From Simiduia sp. 21SJ11W-1 (GTDB lineage Bacteria > Pseudomonadota > Gammaproteobacteria > Pseudomonadales > Cellvibrionaceae): a stretch of 64,000 nucleotides of DNA. The position numbers and the translations under genes are program-made. Below, one piece after another: positions 46,646-54,884 of this stretch (its first letter is position 1; each line of letters starts with the position of its first letter). Location: contig NZ_CP090959.1 in assembly GCF_024138675.1 (NCBI RefSeq), positions 3,584,001-3,648,000 of the forward strand, in the 5' to 3' direction. Under the pieces are notes generated by a model. It was given only the letters and a program-made list of their open reading frames with translations, searched no databases and was not told where the DNA came from.

Positions 46646-47398
46646 TTAGGATTTAGTCGCCAGGGCGCTTCGCTGGCGCACAGCCTCGAATAAGCACACG
46701 CCAGTGGCAACCGACACATTCAAGCTGGAGACTTCGCCCGCCATGGGAATGCTGATCAGGCCATCGCAGGTTTCGCGCGTCAGCCTGCGCAGGCCGTCGC
46801 CTTCGGCGCCCATCACAATCCCCAAAGGGCCGGTGAGATCGGCCTGGTAGAGGCCCACGGTGGCCTCGCCGGCGGCACCCTGGAACCAAACACCTGCATC
46901 GCGCAGCTTGTTCAGGGTGCGCGCCAGGTTGGTCACCGGCACCAGCGGTAGCACCTCAGCCGCGCCACAGGCCACCTTGCGGGCCACCCCCGTGAGGCTT
47001 GCGGAGTTGTCTTTCGGCACGATTACTGCGTGCACGCCTGCGGCCTCGGCACTGCGCAGGCAGGCGCCCAGGTTGTGCGGGTCGGTTACGCCGTCTAGTA
47101 CCAGCAAGAATGCAGGCTCGTCCAGCCGCTCGATGAGCTTTAGCAAAAAGGCTTCGTCGTGCACCTGGCCCGGGTCGCACTCGGCCACCACCCCCTGGTG
47201 ATTGCCATCCACCAGGGCATCGAGCTTGGCACGGCTCCAGCGCTCAAGGCTGATGCCTTCACGCTCGGCAAAGTTCACCACCTTTTGCAGCTTCTGGTCG
47301 TCGCGGCCAGTGAGCAACATCAACTTGCGAATGCGCTGGGGCGCACTTTTAAGCAAAGCCTGCACCGAGTGCAGGCCATAGATCAATTCGGTTTTCAT
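46646..47398 (-). CDS. rlmB: 23S rRNA (guanosine-2'-O-)-methyltransferase RlmB
   Basis: 250-residue SPOUT methyltransferase that modifies G2251 of 23S rRNA with SAM. An N-terminal substrate-binding domain (YGLHSVQALLKSAPQRIRKL) is followed by the knotted core: DGVTDPHNLGACLRSAEAAG, IVMGAEGDGLRRLT and IPMAGEVSSLNVSVATGVCLFE. Its ATG overlaps the rnr stop by four bases (ATGA), the common rnr-rlmB pairing. Confidence 0.95.
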   Translation of the reverse strand: MKTELIYGLHSVQALLKSAPQRIRKLMLLTGRDDQKLQKVVNFAEREGISLERWSRAKLDALVDGNHQGVVAECDPGQVHDEAFLLKLIERLDEPAFLLVLDGVTDPHNLGACLRSAEAAGVHAVIVPKDNSASLTGVARKVACGAAEVLPLVPVTNLARTLNKLRDAGVWFQGAAGEATVGLYQADLTGPLGIVMGAEGDGLRRLTRETCDGLISIPMAGEVSSLNVSVATGVCLFEAVRQRSALATKS

Positions 47399-49932
47399 TT
47401 GCGGGTTCGTGGTTTTGCAGAAGGTTTGGTGCCTGTGGCGCGCTTGGGCTTGCCGGTTTTTGTGGATTTGGCCGTGCTCGCCACGGTTGCCGCACCACGC
47501 GCCTTGGCGCGGGTTTTACCGCCAGCCGCGCCCTTGCTGCCGCCGCCCTTGCCGGGCTTGGGCGCGGCGTCAGCCCGTGCGCGGCCCTTCTTTTTGGTTG
47601 TTTGGCGCAGGTTTTTCGCGCCTTTTTTGGTCAGGCTGGCCTTGCGCTTGTTCAGCACCTGCACCAACTCGAAATCTACCTTGCGCTCATCCAAGTCTAC
47701 GCGCACGACTTTTACTTCCAGCTCATCACCCAGCTGGAATACCTGGCGGCTGCGTTCACCCACCATGCGGTGATGGGCGGCGTCGTAGTGGTAGTAATCC
47801 TGAGGCAGGCTGGTTACGTGCACCAGGCCATCTGTGTGCAGATCTTTCAGCTCGACAAACAGGCCAAAGCCGGTGACGCCACTGACCACGCCTTCAAAAT
47901 TTTCACCCACGCGATCTTGCAGGAACTCGCACTTAAGCCAGCTCATCACCTCGCGGGTGGCTTCATCGGCGCGCCGCTCGGTAAGCGAGCAACCCTCACC
48001 CAAAACCAGCAGGTCGTCGATGTTATAGGGGTAAATTTTAGCCTTTGGCAGGGTTGCCACGCCTTTCACGCGCTGCACCTGCTTGGAATCCAAGGTAGAG
48101 CGGATAACCGAGCGAATGGCGCGGTGCACCAGCAAATCCGGGTAGCGGCGAATGGGCGAAGTAAAGTGGGCGTAGGCCGTGTAACCCAGGCCGAAGTGGC
48201 CTTCGTTTTCTGGCTGATACACTGCCTGGGTGAGGCTGCGCAGCATCACCATTTGAATCACATGGGCGTCTGAGCGGCCCTCAATGGCGTGCAATACCCT
48301 TTGGTAATCGGCCGGCGTGGGCTCATCGCCGCCGGGCAAATCCAGGCCCAGCTCGCCCAAGAATTCACGCAGGTTGGCAAGCTTTTGATCTGCCGGGCCA
48401 CGGTGTACCCGGTACAGGCCCGGCACTTTGTGTTTTTCCAAAAAGCGCGCCGCGCACACGTTGGCCGCCAGCATGCACTCTTCAATGAGCTTGTGGGCAT
48501 CGTTGCGCACCACCGGCACAATGCGATCAATCTTCCGTTCGCGATTAAAAATAATGCGCGTTTCTACGGTTTCAAAATCAATAGCGCCGCGTTCGTCACG
48601 GGCTTTGCGCAGGGCTTTGTATAAATTGTGCAGCTCGCGTATTTGCGGCATGCGCGCACCCAGTGCACCGCCCTCTTTGCGCTTGCGGCCCAACAGGGTG
48701 TCTACAATTTTGCGGCCCGTTGAGCGCTCGTCTACATCTGCAGCCAGCGCCTCGCCCACCTGGTTGTAGGTTAGGCGGGCATGGGAATGCATTACCGCTT
48801 CATAAAATTTGTAACCGCTGATTTTGCCGGCGCTTGAGATAGTCATCTCGCACACCATGCACAGGCGATCCACTTCCGGGTTGAGCGAGCACAGGCCGTT
48901 CGACAGGGTTTCGGGCAGCATGGGCACCACAAAATCCGGGAAGTACACCGAGTTGCCACGCACCACTGCTTCGCGATCCAGGGCCGAACCCACGGTCACA
49001 TAATGTGACACATCGGCAATGGCCACATACAGGCGCCAGCCGCCGGATTTCTTTGGCTCGCAATACACCGCATCATCAAAATCGCGGGCGTCTTCGCCGT
49101 CGATGGTAACAAACGGCAAGTGGCGCACATCCACGCGGCCCTGCTTATCGGCCTCTTGCACTTCGGGGGCAATGGCATCGGCCTGCGTGCGCACAGAGGC
49201 GGGCCACATATGGGGAATGCCGTGGGCCCGAATGGCAACGTCGATTTCCATACCCGGCGCCATATGATTACCCAGCACTTCAATCACGCGCCCTTGCGGG
49301 TTTTGCTTGCGCCCGGGCTGGCGGGTGATCTCTACCACCACCACCTGGCCATCGGCCGCACCGGCCAAATCTTCGGGGGCAACCAGAATGTCGTGCAAAA
49401 TACGGGCGTTTTCAGGGCGCACAAACGCCACGCCTTGCTCGTGCACCAAACGCCCCACCACCTGGTGGGTATTGTGGGCAATCACCTCAACAATGTCGCC
49501 TTCGGTGCGGCCGCGGTTATCTGTGCCGCTGATACGCACCAGCACTTCGTCGCCATCAAACACCTTGCGCATCTGGCGGTTGTAGAGGTAGATGTCTTCA
49601 CCGCCGTCTGCGGGAATCAAAAAGCCGTAGCCATCTTTATGGCCCTGTACGCGGCCACGAATCAAATCAACTTTATTAATTACGGCATAACCGCCCTTGC
49701 GGTTAGAAATTAACTGCCCATCGCGCTCCATAGCGATCAAGCGCCGGCGCAGAGCCTCGCGATCGTCATCGGTAGTCAGGCCCAGCGTAAAGGCCAACTC
49801 ATCTTGAGTTTGCGGGCCGTTGGCATTGTTGAGAAGCTCGGCGATATATTCGCGACTGGGGATGGGGTTTTCGTACTTTTCTGCCTCACGGCGGGCGAAG
49901 GGGTCTTGCTTAATGGATCGTTTCTTGGTCAA
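47395..49932 (-). CDS. rnr: ribonuclease R
   Basis: 845-residue 3'-5' exoribonuclease that degrades structured RNA. Helical and cold-shock domains at the N-terminus, an RNB domain with the acidic motif DGEDARDFDDAVYCE, then an S1 domain (ENFEGVVSGVTGFGLFVEL) and a long Lys/Arg-rich tail. The start is a TTG seven bases after AAAGGA, giving MTKKRSIKQDPFARREAEKY, close to the E. coli start. The frame extends to 49977 but without a ribosome site. It is followed at once by rlmB. Confidence 0.94.
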   Translation of the reverse strand: MTKKRSIKQDPFARREAEKYENPIPSREYIAELLNNANGPQTQDELAFTLGLTTDDDREALRRRLIAMERDGQLISNRKGGYAVINKVDLIRGRVQGHKDGYGFLIPADGGEDIYLYNRQMRKVFDGDEVLVRISGTDNRGRTEGDIVEVIAHNTHQVVGRLVHEQGVAFVRPENARILHDILVAPEDLAGAADGQVVVVEITRQPGRKQNPQGRVIEVLGNHMAPGMEIDVAIRAHGIPHMWPASVRTQADAIAPEVQEADKQGRVDVRHLPFVTIDGEDARDFDDAVYCEPKKSGGWRLYVAIADVSHYVTVGSALDREAVVRGNSVYFPDFVVPMLPETLSNGLCSLNPEVDRLCMVCEMTISSAGKISGYKFYEAVMHSHARLTYNQVGEALAADVDERSTGRKIVDTLLGRKRKEGGALGARMPQIRELHNLYKALRKARDERGAIDFETVETRIIFNRERKIDRIVPVVRNDAHKLIEECMLAANVCAARFLEKHKVPGLYRVHRGPADQKLANLREFLGELGLDLPGGDEPTPADYQRVLHAIEGRSDAHVIQMVMLRSLTQAVYQPENEGHFGLGYTAYAHFTSPIRRYPDLLVHRAIRSVIRSTLDSKQVQRVKGVATLPKAKIYPYNIDDLLVLGEGCSLTERRADEATREVMSWLKCEFLQDRVGENFEGVVSGVTGFGLFVELKDLHTDGLVHVTSLPQDYYHYDAAHHRMVGERSRQVFQLGDELEVKVVRVDLDERKVDFELVQVLNKRKASLTKKGAKNLRQTTKKKGRARADAAPKPGKGGGSKGAAGGKTRAKARGAATVASTAKSTKTGKPKRATGTKPSAKPRTRK

Positions 49933-50044
49933 TACTCTTTCCTTTATATAGATGTAGCAATGGGCTACGGGGCGCACTATACCCTAAGAGCGCCCCAGTA
50001 CCAGCGAAGTTCACCAAAATCCCGCATTTTTTCACCTTCGCTAA

Positions 50045-50073
50045 TTGACAAGCATATACCAGATCCTTATAGT
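50045..50073 (+). promoter_or_regulatory. strong sigma-70 promoter upstream of the tRNA-Leu locus
   Basis: TTGACA, 17-base spacer, TATAGT. Transcription would start near 50080, just before a partial tRNA-Leu copy. It was probably the original tRNA promoter. Confidence 0.75.
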
Positions 50074-50097
50074 GCGCGCCTCAGCTTTTGCTGACCC

Positions 50098-50113
50098 GCC
50101 CAGATGGTGAAAT
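50098..50113 (+). pseudogene. partial tRNA-Leu 5' copy
   Basis: GCCCAGATGGTGAAAT is identical to the first 16 bases of the tRNA-Leu at 50238. After GATAGAC the likeness fades, and no matching acceptor or T-arm follows. It is read as a remnant. The following bases can fold (TGTGC/GCACA and GTCTC/GAGAC stems) but not as a tRNA. Confidence 0.6.
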
Positions 50114-50219
50114 GATAGACGATGTGCAGGATGCACAGGTGTCTCGTTAGGCAGGAGCCGCCAGAGACCACGCGTAGCGTGACGTAGCCAGGGCATACAC
50201 TGCGTTAAATAGGCCGCAG

Positions 50220-50225
50220 TATAAT
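50220..50225 (+). promoter_or_regulatory. -10 box before tRNA-Leu
   Basis: TATAAT 12 bases before the tRNA. Its -35 is poor, so the promoter at 50045 may be the main one. Confidence 0.4.
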
Positions 50226-50237
50226 CTCGTCATATTT

Positions 50238-50324
50238 GCCCAGATGGTGAAATTGGTAGACACGCTAGCTTCAGGTGCTAGTGGCCTTACGGCCGTGGAG
50301 GTTCAAGTCCTCTTCTGGGCACCA
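50238..50324 (+). tRNA. tRNA-Leu(CAG)
   Basis: 87 bases that fold as a class II tRNA: acceptor GCCCAGA/TCTGGGC, anticodon stem CTAGC/GCTAG with loop TTCAGGT (anticodon CAG), a variable arm (TGGCCTTACGGCC), T-arm with GTTCAAG, and an encoded CCA. Its 3' end is the core of an 18-base repeat next to an integrase gene. Confidence 0.96.
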
Positions 50325-50326
50325 TA
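50309..50326 (+). repeat. attachment-site-like repeat, copy 1 (tRNA 3' end)
   Basis: CCTCTTCTGGGCACCATA covers the last 16 bases of the tRNA and two beyond. It is identical to 50445-50462, the pattern left when a tyrosine recombinase uses a tRNA 3' end. Confidence 0.75.
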
Positions 50327-50330
50327 CATA

Positions 50331-50359
50331 AAAAACCCGCTCAATGAGCGGGTTTTTTT
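50331..50359 (+). terminator. terminator after tRNA-Leu
   Basis: CCCGCTC/GAGCGGG stem (50336-50352) flanked by A-run and T7. A strong rho-independent terminator. Confidence 0.92.
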
Positions 50360-50444
50360 ATGCCCAGGGACTTCCGGCCCACCAGCGAAGCTGGCGTGCG
50401 TTTGCCTGCACGTGAAGCTACCGCTTCACAACCGTTTGGCTCAC

Positions 50445-50462
50445 CCTCTTCTGGGCACCATA
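50445..50462 (+). repeat. attachment-site-like repeat, copy 2
   Basis: Second identical CCTCTTCTGGGCACCATA, 136 bases after copy 1. It is followed by another terminator and the integrase gene. No third copy was seen further right up to 64000. Confidence 0.75.
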
Positions 50463-50466
50463 TTCG

Positions 50467-50501
50467 AAACCCTTCTAAGCCTTTGTTTTAGAAGGGTTTT
50501 T
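50467..50501 (+). terminator. terminator after the second att-like repeat
   Basis: AAACCCTTCTAA and its exact complement TTAGAAGGGTTT around a 9-base loop, ending in T5. It repeats the tRNA-end plus terminator layout of copy 1 with a different stem. Confidence 0.8.
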
Positions 50502-50573
50502 AATTTCTTGGGTTCTATTTTTCCTGCCCAGAGTCGCCGCCTGTACATCCAACTTGTACATTTTGAGGTGACG

Positions 50574-52238
50574 ATGAAAGCAACCAGTAAGTACCTTTAC
50601 TTGAGTAAGCACGGCACGTATTATCTGCGCCTTGCTATACCGAGATTAATTCGTCCCGTAATTGGCCGCAGCGAGCTGAAGTTCAGCTTGGGCACTGAAA
50701 ATCTGCAAAAGGCCAGCCTATTAGGTGAAAGGGAACGGATATACATAGAGTGCCAATTCCAAATAATCACAAAAATAATGGAATTACATGATTTTCACCC
50801 TGACCGGGTTCACTACCCTCACGAAGGGCAAACTATTGCCCTGAATTTCGCTGAAGCCTGCCAAAAGCTCCAATACCTCGAGTTTCACACCAGAGCTATC
50901 AGGCAAAGCTCCAAGCACGTCTTCTCAAGCGCGAGCCTACAAGCAAAGCTTGAACAACTATTCCCTGGTGCGAATAACATAACCTTTGATGAAACCATGG
51001 CGGCTAGACTCGCCCAAAGCCTCGCCAACGAAAAAGCAGCTCTTGAGGGGGCGTTACAGACAGGGGTTAAGGCAAGGCACTACTTCCAACAGCTGCAAGG
51101 GCACACTCAGCACTTACCCAGCAATCAACCGATTCCAGAAGCGCCAGCTAGCACACCCAATAGCGATCCACGCTGTATGACTCTAAACGAGTTAATACGC
51201 GCCTATTTTGACAGCCAGCTAGCAGAAAAGCGCTGGACTGAGCGAACCTACGATCAGAACTCTCCAAAGGCGGCTCAGCTTTTGGAGATTCTTGGGGACG
51301 TTGCAATCCACTCCATTAGCCGAAGCCAAGCGCGTGAAGCACGTGAAATCTTAAGCAATTTGCCATCCAATCTTGCCAAAGACACAAAGCTCTCAAAACT
51401 TCCACTACGCGAGGTTGCCAAGCGCAATCACAAAAAGCTTCGCGCCGTTAAGACGGTGAACAACCAGATAGATTTTTTTGTAGCCATGTTTCAGTGGGCT
51501 ATTAATGAACGTCACTATAACGAACAGAACCCGTTCCATAATCTGAGGTTAAAGACAGACGAATCCAGTGACAATTCAAGAAAAATCTTTGAACCAGGCG
51601 ATTTATCCAAACTGTTTTCACTGCCGATCTTTCAAGCATATGGGAAGAACCGACATGATTGTCCCTCGCGATATTGGGGCCCCATCATCGCCTACCTTAC
51701 AGGCGCTCGAATCGAAGAGATCACGTCACTGGCGGTGAAGGATATCGCACTAGACTGCACACCGCCCTACATTGACATCAACGCCAATGGCACCATCAAT
51801 GGGAAAAAGAAGCGCCTGAAGAATACTCAATCCGCTCGCCGCGTGCCCATCCACCCGATACTGTTCGAGCTTGGTTTTGACAGGTACGTAGCACGAGCTG
51901 CAAAACATAAAAGCGGATTGCTATTTAAGGAAGTCGATGGCGATAAGCGCTCCACTAGCGATCGATTGAGCGCATGGTTCAACACAACAGCAAAGCAGAC
52001 CGCTGAGCTGGATGATCCAAAAGGAAAAGTGTTTCACAGCTTTCGCCACACCTTTACCACATTGCTACATCGCGCGGGTGTAGATAACCTGGATATCGAA
52101 CACATGACCGGCCACTCAACCGGAAGAAAAACTACCGGCCAAAAAGTCTACACTCACGCAAGTGTTGAACACTTACACACAAAGCTAGTTGAGCTAGATA
52201 CTGCGCCGATCCAATTGGTTAAGCCTCATAATTGGTGA
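50574..52238 (+). CDS. int: tyrosine recombinase / phage-type integrase
   Basis: 554 residues. The N-terminus (KYLYLSKHGTYYLRLAIPRLIRPVIG) is a DUF6538-like domain, then a SAM-like core-binding domain (about 245-330). The catalytic domain has Arg379 (TGARIEEIT), His488 and Arg491 (HSFRHTF), His514 and the nucleophile Tyr526, so the site looks intact. The ATG at 50574 follows GAGGTG at 4 bases; the long open frame back into the tRNA is not coding. Codon use is more AT-rich than the rnr block. It lies next to a tRNA-Leu with repeated 3' end, so it is the likely mobiliser of this region. Confidence 0.92.
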   Translation: MKATSKYLYLSKHGTYYLRLAIPRLIRPVIGRSELKFSLGTENLQKASLLGERERIYIECQFQIITKIMELHDFHPDRVHYPHEGQTIALNFAEACQKLQYLEFHTRAIRQSSKHVFSSASLQAKLEQLFPGANNITFDETMAARLAQSLANEKAALEGALQTGVKARHYFQQLQGHTQHLPSNQPIPEAPASTPNSDPRCMTLNELIRAYFDSQLAEKRWTERTYDQNSPKAAQLLEILGDVAIHSISRSQAREAREILSNLPSNLAKDTKLSKLPLREVAKRNHKKLRAVKTVNNQIDFFVAMFQWAINERHYNEQNPFHNLRLKTDESSDNSRKIFEPGDLSKLFSLPIFQAYGKNRHDCPSRYWGPIIAYLTGARIEEITSLAVKDIALDCTPPYIDINANGTINGKKKRLKNTQSARRVPIHPILFELGFDRYVARAAKHKSGLLFKEVDGDKRSTSDRLSAWFNTTAKQTAELDDPKGKVFHSFRHTFTTLLHRAGVDNLDIEHMTGHSTGRKTTGQKVYTHASVEHLHTKLVELDTAPIQLVKPHNW

Positions 52239-52246
52239 ACCGAAAC

Positions 52247-52264
52247 GGGGGCGCTAGCGCCCCC
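52247..52264. terminator. 18-bp perfect palindrome after the integrase
   Basis: GGGGGCGCTAGCGCCCCC, eight bases after the integrase stop. It lacks a real T-run (AATTTG follows), so it is a weak terminator at most. It partly insulates the promoter that starts four bases later. Confidence 0.55.
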
Positions 52265-52267
52265 AAT

Positions 52268-52295
52268 TTGACAAAAACCACCCCGACCCTATAAT
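52268..52295 (+). promoter_or_regulatory. consensus sigma-70 promoter of the cargo operon
   Basis: TTGACA, 16-base spacer, TATAAT: both hexamers match consensus fully. It would start near 52302 and give a 120-base leader before the gene at 52422. Confidence 0.8.
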
Positions 52296-52392
52296 ACCGC
52301 TACCGCCGATTTAACCCCGGCAACTTGCGGGCGGTATATAAATTCAGCTAAAGCGCTACGGAACGCAGCCCTTGCTTTCCCGCGTTATGTTG

Positions 52393-52414
52393 CCTTGATT
52401 GGTATAAATCAAGG
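52393..52414 (+). promoter_or_regulatory. hairpin covering the ribosome binding site
   Basis: CCTTGATT, loop GGTATA and AATCAAGG form an 8-bp stem. Its 3' arm contains the first four bases of the AAGGAG Shine-Dalgarno of the next gene. This could lower translation until opened. Confidence 0.5.
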
Positions 52415-52421
52415 AGCCAAC

Positions 52422-53063
52422 ATGTACCCTGTACAGTCTCTCATTTATAGAACCCTCAATACAGATTCGAAGTACGCTGCGCGTAAGATTCTTGCAGAAA
52501 AGCTTGGCAACAAAAGCCGTAATAAAGCCTTTTCCATGGCAGACCGCTTTCTGGAATGGCCCGTCATCAGTGTTGAATACGCTATTCGTCTTCACGAGGC
52601 GCTAGGCCTTCCAAAGGAAATCGTTCTGGATGCAGCCCGTGATGCCTATTTGCAGGCCGAGGAAGAACATCGGTTGGCGTATCTCAATGCCATGGGGCCG
52701 CATTTAGCGATTGAAACCCAAGGGCCCATTTCATCGCCGGTGTTTGCCTGCCTGAGTTACAACCGGCTGAAAGTGCTTCGCCTGCCAAAGGGCATTGCTC
52801 ATGAATCTATGGATAAACAACTCCGCTGCGCGCGTGAAGCGATCGAACGTCACGTTGCGGAGTTTGGCTACAAACTTCCGATCTTCGGTGAGATTCTGGG
52901 CTTTATTTACAAGCAAGACACAGAAAACTGTTACGAACTAGATAAACAGGGAAGCCTTCTGCGCAAACTACCCGGTAAACCCGACGCGCCAAACTTCAGC
53001 GTCGGGATAGGTGGGCGTCGCTACGACTGGTCAACCATTCCTTCGTTCATTCAAGCCCCTTGA
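52422..53063 (+). CDS. hypothetical accessory protein 1 (possible HTH N-terminus)
   Basis: 213 residues, not recognised. The first 80 residues (ARKILAEKLGNKSRNKAFSMADRFLEWPVISVEYAIRLHEALGLP) are helical and may include a Cro-like HTH that reads element DNA. The rest has a helical block and a C-terminal YDWSTIPSF end. The ATG at 52422 follows AAGGAG; an earlier start at 52395 is unlikely. It opens a three-gene unit behind a consensus promoter. Confidence 0.75.
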   Translation: MYPVQSLIYRTLNTDSKYAARKILAEKLGNKSRNKAFSMADRFLEWPVISVEYAIRLHEALGLPKEIVLDAARDAYLQAEEEHRLAYLNAMGPHLAIETQGPISSPVFACLSYNRLKVLRLPKGIAHESMDKQLRCAREAIERHVAEFGYKLPIFGEILGFIYKQDTENCYELDKQGSLLRKLPGKPDAPNFSVGIGGRRYDWSTIPSFIQAP

Positions 53064-53098
53064 TTTAATGGCTAACTATTATCTTGCAGGAGAGTTCT

Positions 53099-53809
53099 AT
53101 GGGAATTCCAGTGTCCTACTTTAGCCCTATTGCCGATTGCAAAGTTCGGCAGCTCACGCAATTAAGATGGGAGTGGATCTGTTGGTTAAAGCAGTTGCGC
53201 ACCGACATAGAGGCGGGCGCTTTCAAGAGCACAACAGAAGATCTCAACGATACCCTTGCGTATTTTGAGTGCTTTCAGAGGGCAGATGGCTATATTAACC
53301 TTGGCGACAGTTATGAAATGCCGAGCGATGCGAGGGTGGATTTCATCTACATTCCTACGGCGCTAGCCTGTGCAATCATCAACCTGCTTAATCTGGATAT
53401 CAAAGATAAGCGCGCCCAGCAGTTTCTGAAGATCACCGTGCGGGCTGCCAGCGGTCGTAAGTTTAGGGGCTCAGGTTACGAGGCAGATCCGTATCTTGCC
53501 TTCACGCTTGAAATCTTTGCATGGGGCAATCTGTTACAAGGCCTGTTTAAGGACAGGTGGCGACACACCAAGGAGCAGGCGCTCCTGTTTGACACCTACG
53601 TTCGCCTGACCGATCTCTTGATTGATCCAGATAAAGCCACGTGGGGCAGTCTCGACGCAGATTGGATCAAACACTGTTTGAGGCTCATGAACTGCACGGC
53701 CAACAACTACTCGCTTTTGAAAATCTCTCCACTAGCAGAAGAATTCAAACGAACATTCCAATACATTGACTTGTTGACCGCCTTATACGAGGGCTCGCCC
53801 AATGACTGA
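53099..53809 (+). CDS. hypothetical accessory protein 2
   Basis: 236 residues, not recognised. Aromatic-rich and mostly helical (RWEWICWLKQLRTDIEAG, LEIFAWGNLLQGLFKDRW). No signal peptide and no known motif. The ATG at 53099 has CAGGAG at 6 bases. It overlaps the next gene by 8 bases (ATGACTGA), so the two are translationally coupled. Confidence 0.75.
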   Translation: MGIPVSYFSPIADCKVRQLTQLRWEWICWLKQLRTDIEAGAFKSTTEDLNDTLAYFECFQRADGYINLGDSYEMPSDARVDFIYIPTALACAIINLLNLDIKDKRAQQFLKITVRAASGRKFRGSGYEADPYLAFTLEIFAWGNLLQGLFKDRWRHTKEQALLFDTYVRLTDLLIDPDKATWGSLDADWIKHCLRLMNCTANNYSLLKISPLAEEFKRTFQYIDLLTALYEGSPND

Positions 53810-54167
53810 ATTCCATGTTGCGGTGTACGGTTCACTAAAGCAGGGCTACGCCAATCACGGTTATTTGCACACAGCCGTGCGTCTCGGTGACTACCAAACA
53901 GAGCCAAGGTATACCCTGCTGGATCTTGGGTTCTTCCCAGCGCTCATTGACGAAGGTACAACGAGTGTCTCTGTAGAGATCTACCGCGTTTCTTCTGCGA
54001 CGCTAACAAATCTGGACAGGCTTGAAGGGCATCCCCGCTTCTACAGGCGCACAGAAAGGCAGATCATTGGCTTTGGTCTGGCATGGATTTACATCGCCAA
54101 CAAAGAAGCGCTAGCCGGTTCGCACTACAATGCTATCGCTACAGGCGTATGGGGTGAGGAATTTTGA
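53802..54167 (+). CDS. gamma-glutamylcyclotransferase (AIG2-like) family protein
   Basis: 121 residues with the GGCT fold: the N-terminal VAVYGSLKQGYANHGYL has the substrate loop YGSL, and LDRLEGHPRFYRR carries the catalytic Glu in the usual place. Such proteins release pyroglutamate from gamma-glutamyl peptides or amines. Its coupling to the unknown gene upstream suggests a role in breaking a small gamma-glutamyl product made or handled by the operon. No ligase is visible here. Confidence 0.85.
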   Translation: MTEFHVAVYGSLKQGYANHGYLHTAVRLGDYQTEPRYTLLDLGFFPALIDEGTTSVSVEIYRVSSATLTNLDRLEGHPRFYRRTERQIIGFGLAWIYIANKEALAGSHYNAIATGVWGEEF

Positions 54168-54215
54168 GTGAAGCAGCGGCGTCGCTACGCCATTCATCAA
54201 CAAACAGGGCGCCAT

Positions 54216-54821
54216 CTAAGCTTTGAGCAAACAGACATTCCAGCGACAAGGGTGATCATTGCCCTCATGTCGTTCTTCCCACAAACTGTCATTGCGTGCG
54301 CCAAAGTAGTCTCCCAGCTCCATGTGCGCTCGATCATCTTCCTCTTGCTGACTACAAACGGCAAATCCACTTACAATGAAGTCCTCTTGATCTGCGCCCT
54401 TGGGCTCTTGAAGAGTTTGCAAAAATTCATAATAAGTCAGCATTCGCCCGGTTCTGCAGTTTAGTGCACGGGTATGCGTCAAGGTCTGTTCGATGCCTGC
54501 CTGTAAGGCTGAGTAGAGTTCAAGATTACAATAGTAGTAAGGTCGATCGCAGATTCGACGAACCAGATCTGCGGGCACAGAGAAGTACTCAGCGACATCA
54601 GGTTCCGTCAGGTCCGAATAGAAATCAGCGAGCGCAATGGCGACAGACCGGCAATCGAAAACAAGACCAGACTCTTCAGCGAGCTCCCTCATGGAAATCG
54701 GCGTTACGCCATAACGTTGCCGAATGAGCGTCAATATCCTTTGCAATCCATAGGACTGGGCTTTGTATTTCAGGGTCACTGGCTGAATGTACCCGGGAAT
54801 GTGCGGAACGCTCAGTGCCAT
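54216..54821 (-). CDS. hypothetical accessory protein 3 (weak DnaA domain IV-like HTH)
   Basis: 201 residues, not firmly recognised. The middle (ISMRELAEESGLVFDCRSVAIALADFYSDLTEPDVAEYFSVPADLVRRI) looks like a helix-turn-helix of the DnaA domain IV type, an inference from pattern only. The C-terminal third is acidic. It is oriented against the three-gene operon, converging with it 48 bases from its stop. Confidence 0.65.
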   Translation of the reverse strand: MALSVPHIPGYIQPVTLKYKAQSYGLQRILTLIRQRYGVTPISMRELAEESGLVFDCRSVAIALADFYSDLTEPDVAEYFSVPADLVRRICDRPYYYCNLELYSALQAGIEQTLTHTRALNCRTGRMLTYYEFLQTLQEPKGADQEDFIVSGFAVCSQQEEDDRAHMELGDYFGARNDSLWEERHEGNDHPCRWNVCLLKA

Positions 54822-54884
54822 AGTGTAAATCCCATTTTCATGACTTCCAAACTAGAGCAAACTCTAAGTCTGCCTAGGCAATAT

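Noticed and set aside
50098-50195. A second functional tRNA
   Set aside because: Only the first 16 bases match; no T-arm, no matching acceptor 3' strand and no CCA.
50244-50573. N-terminal extension of the integrase back into the tRNA
   Set aside because: It would translate the tRNA and two terminators; the ATG at 50574 has a ribosome site and the family N-terminus.
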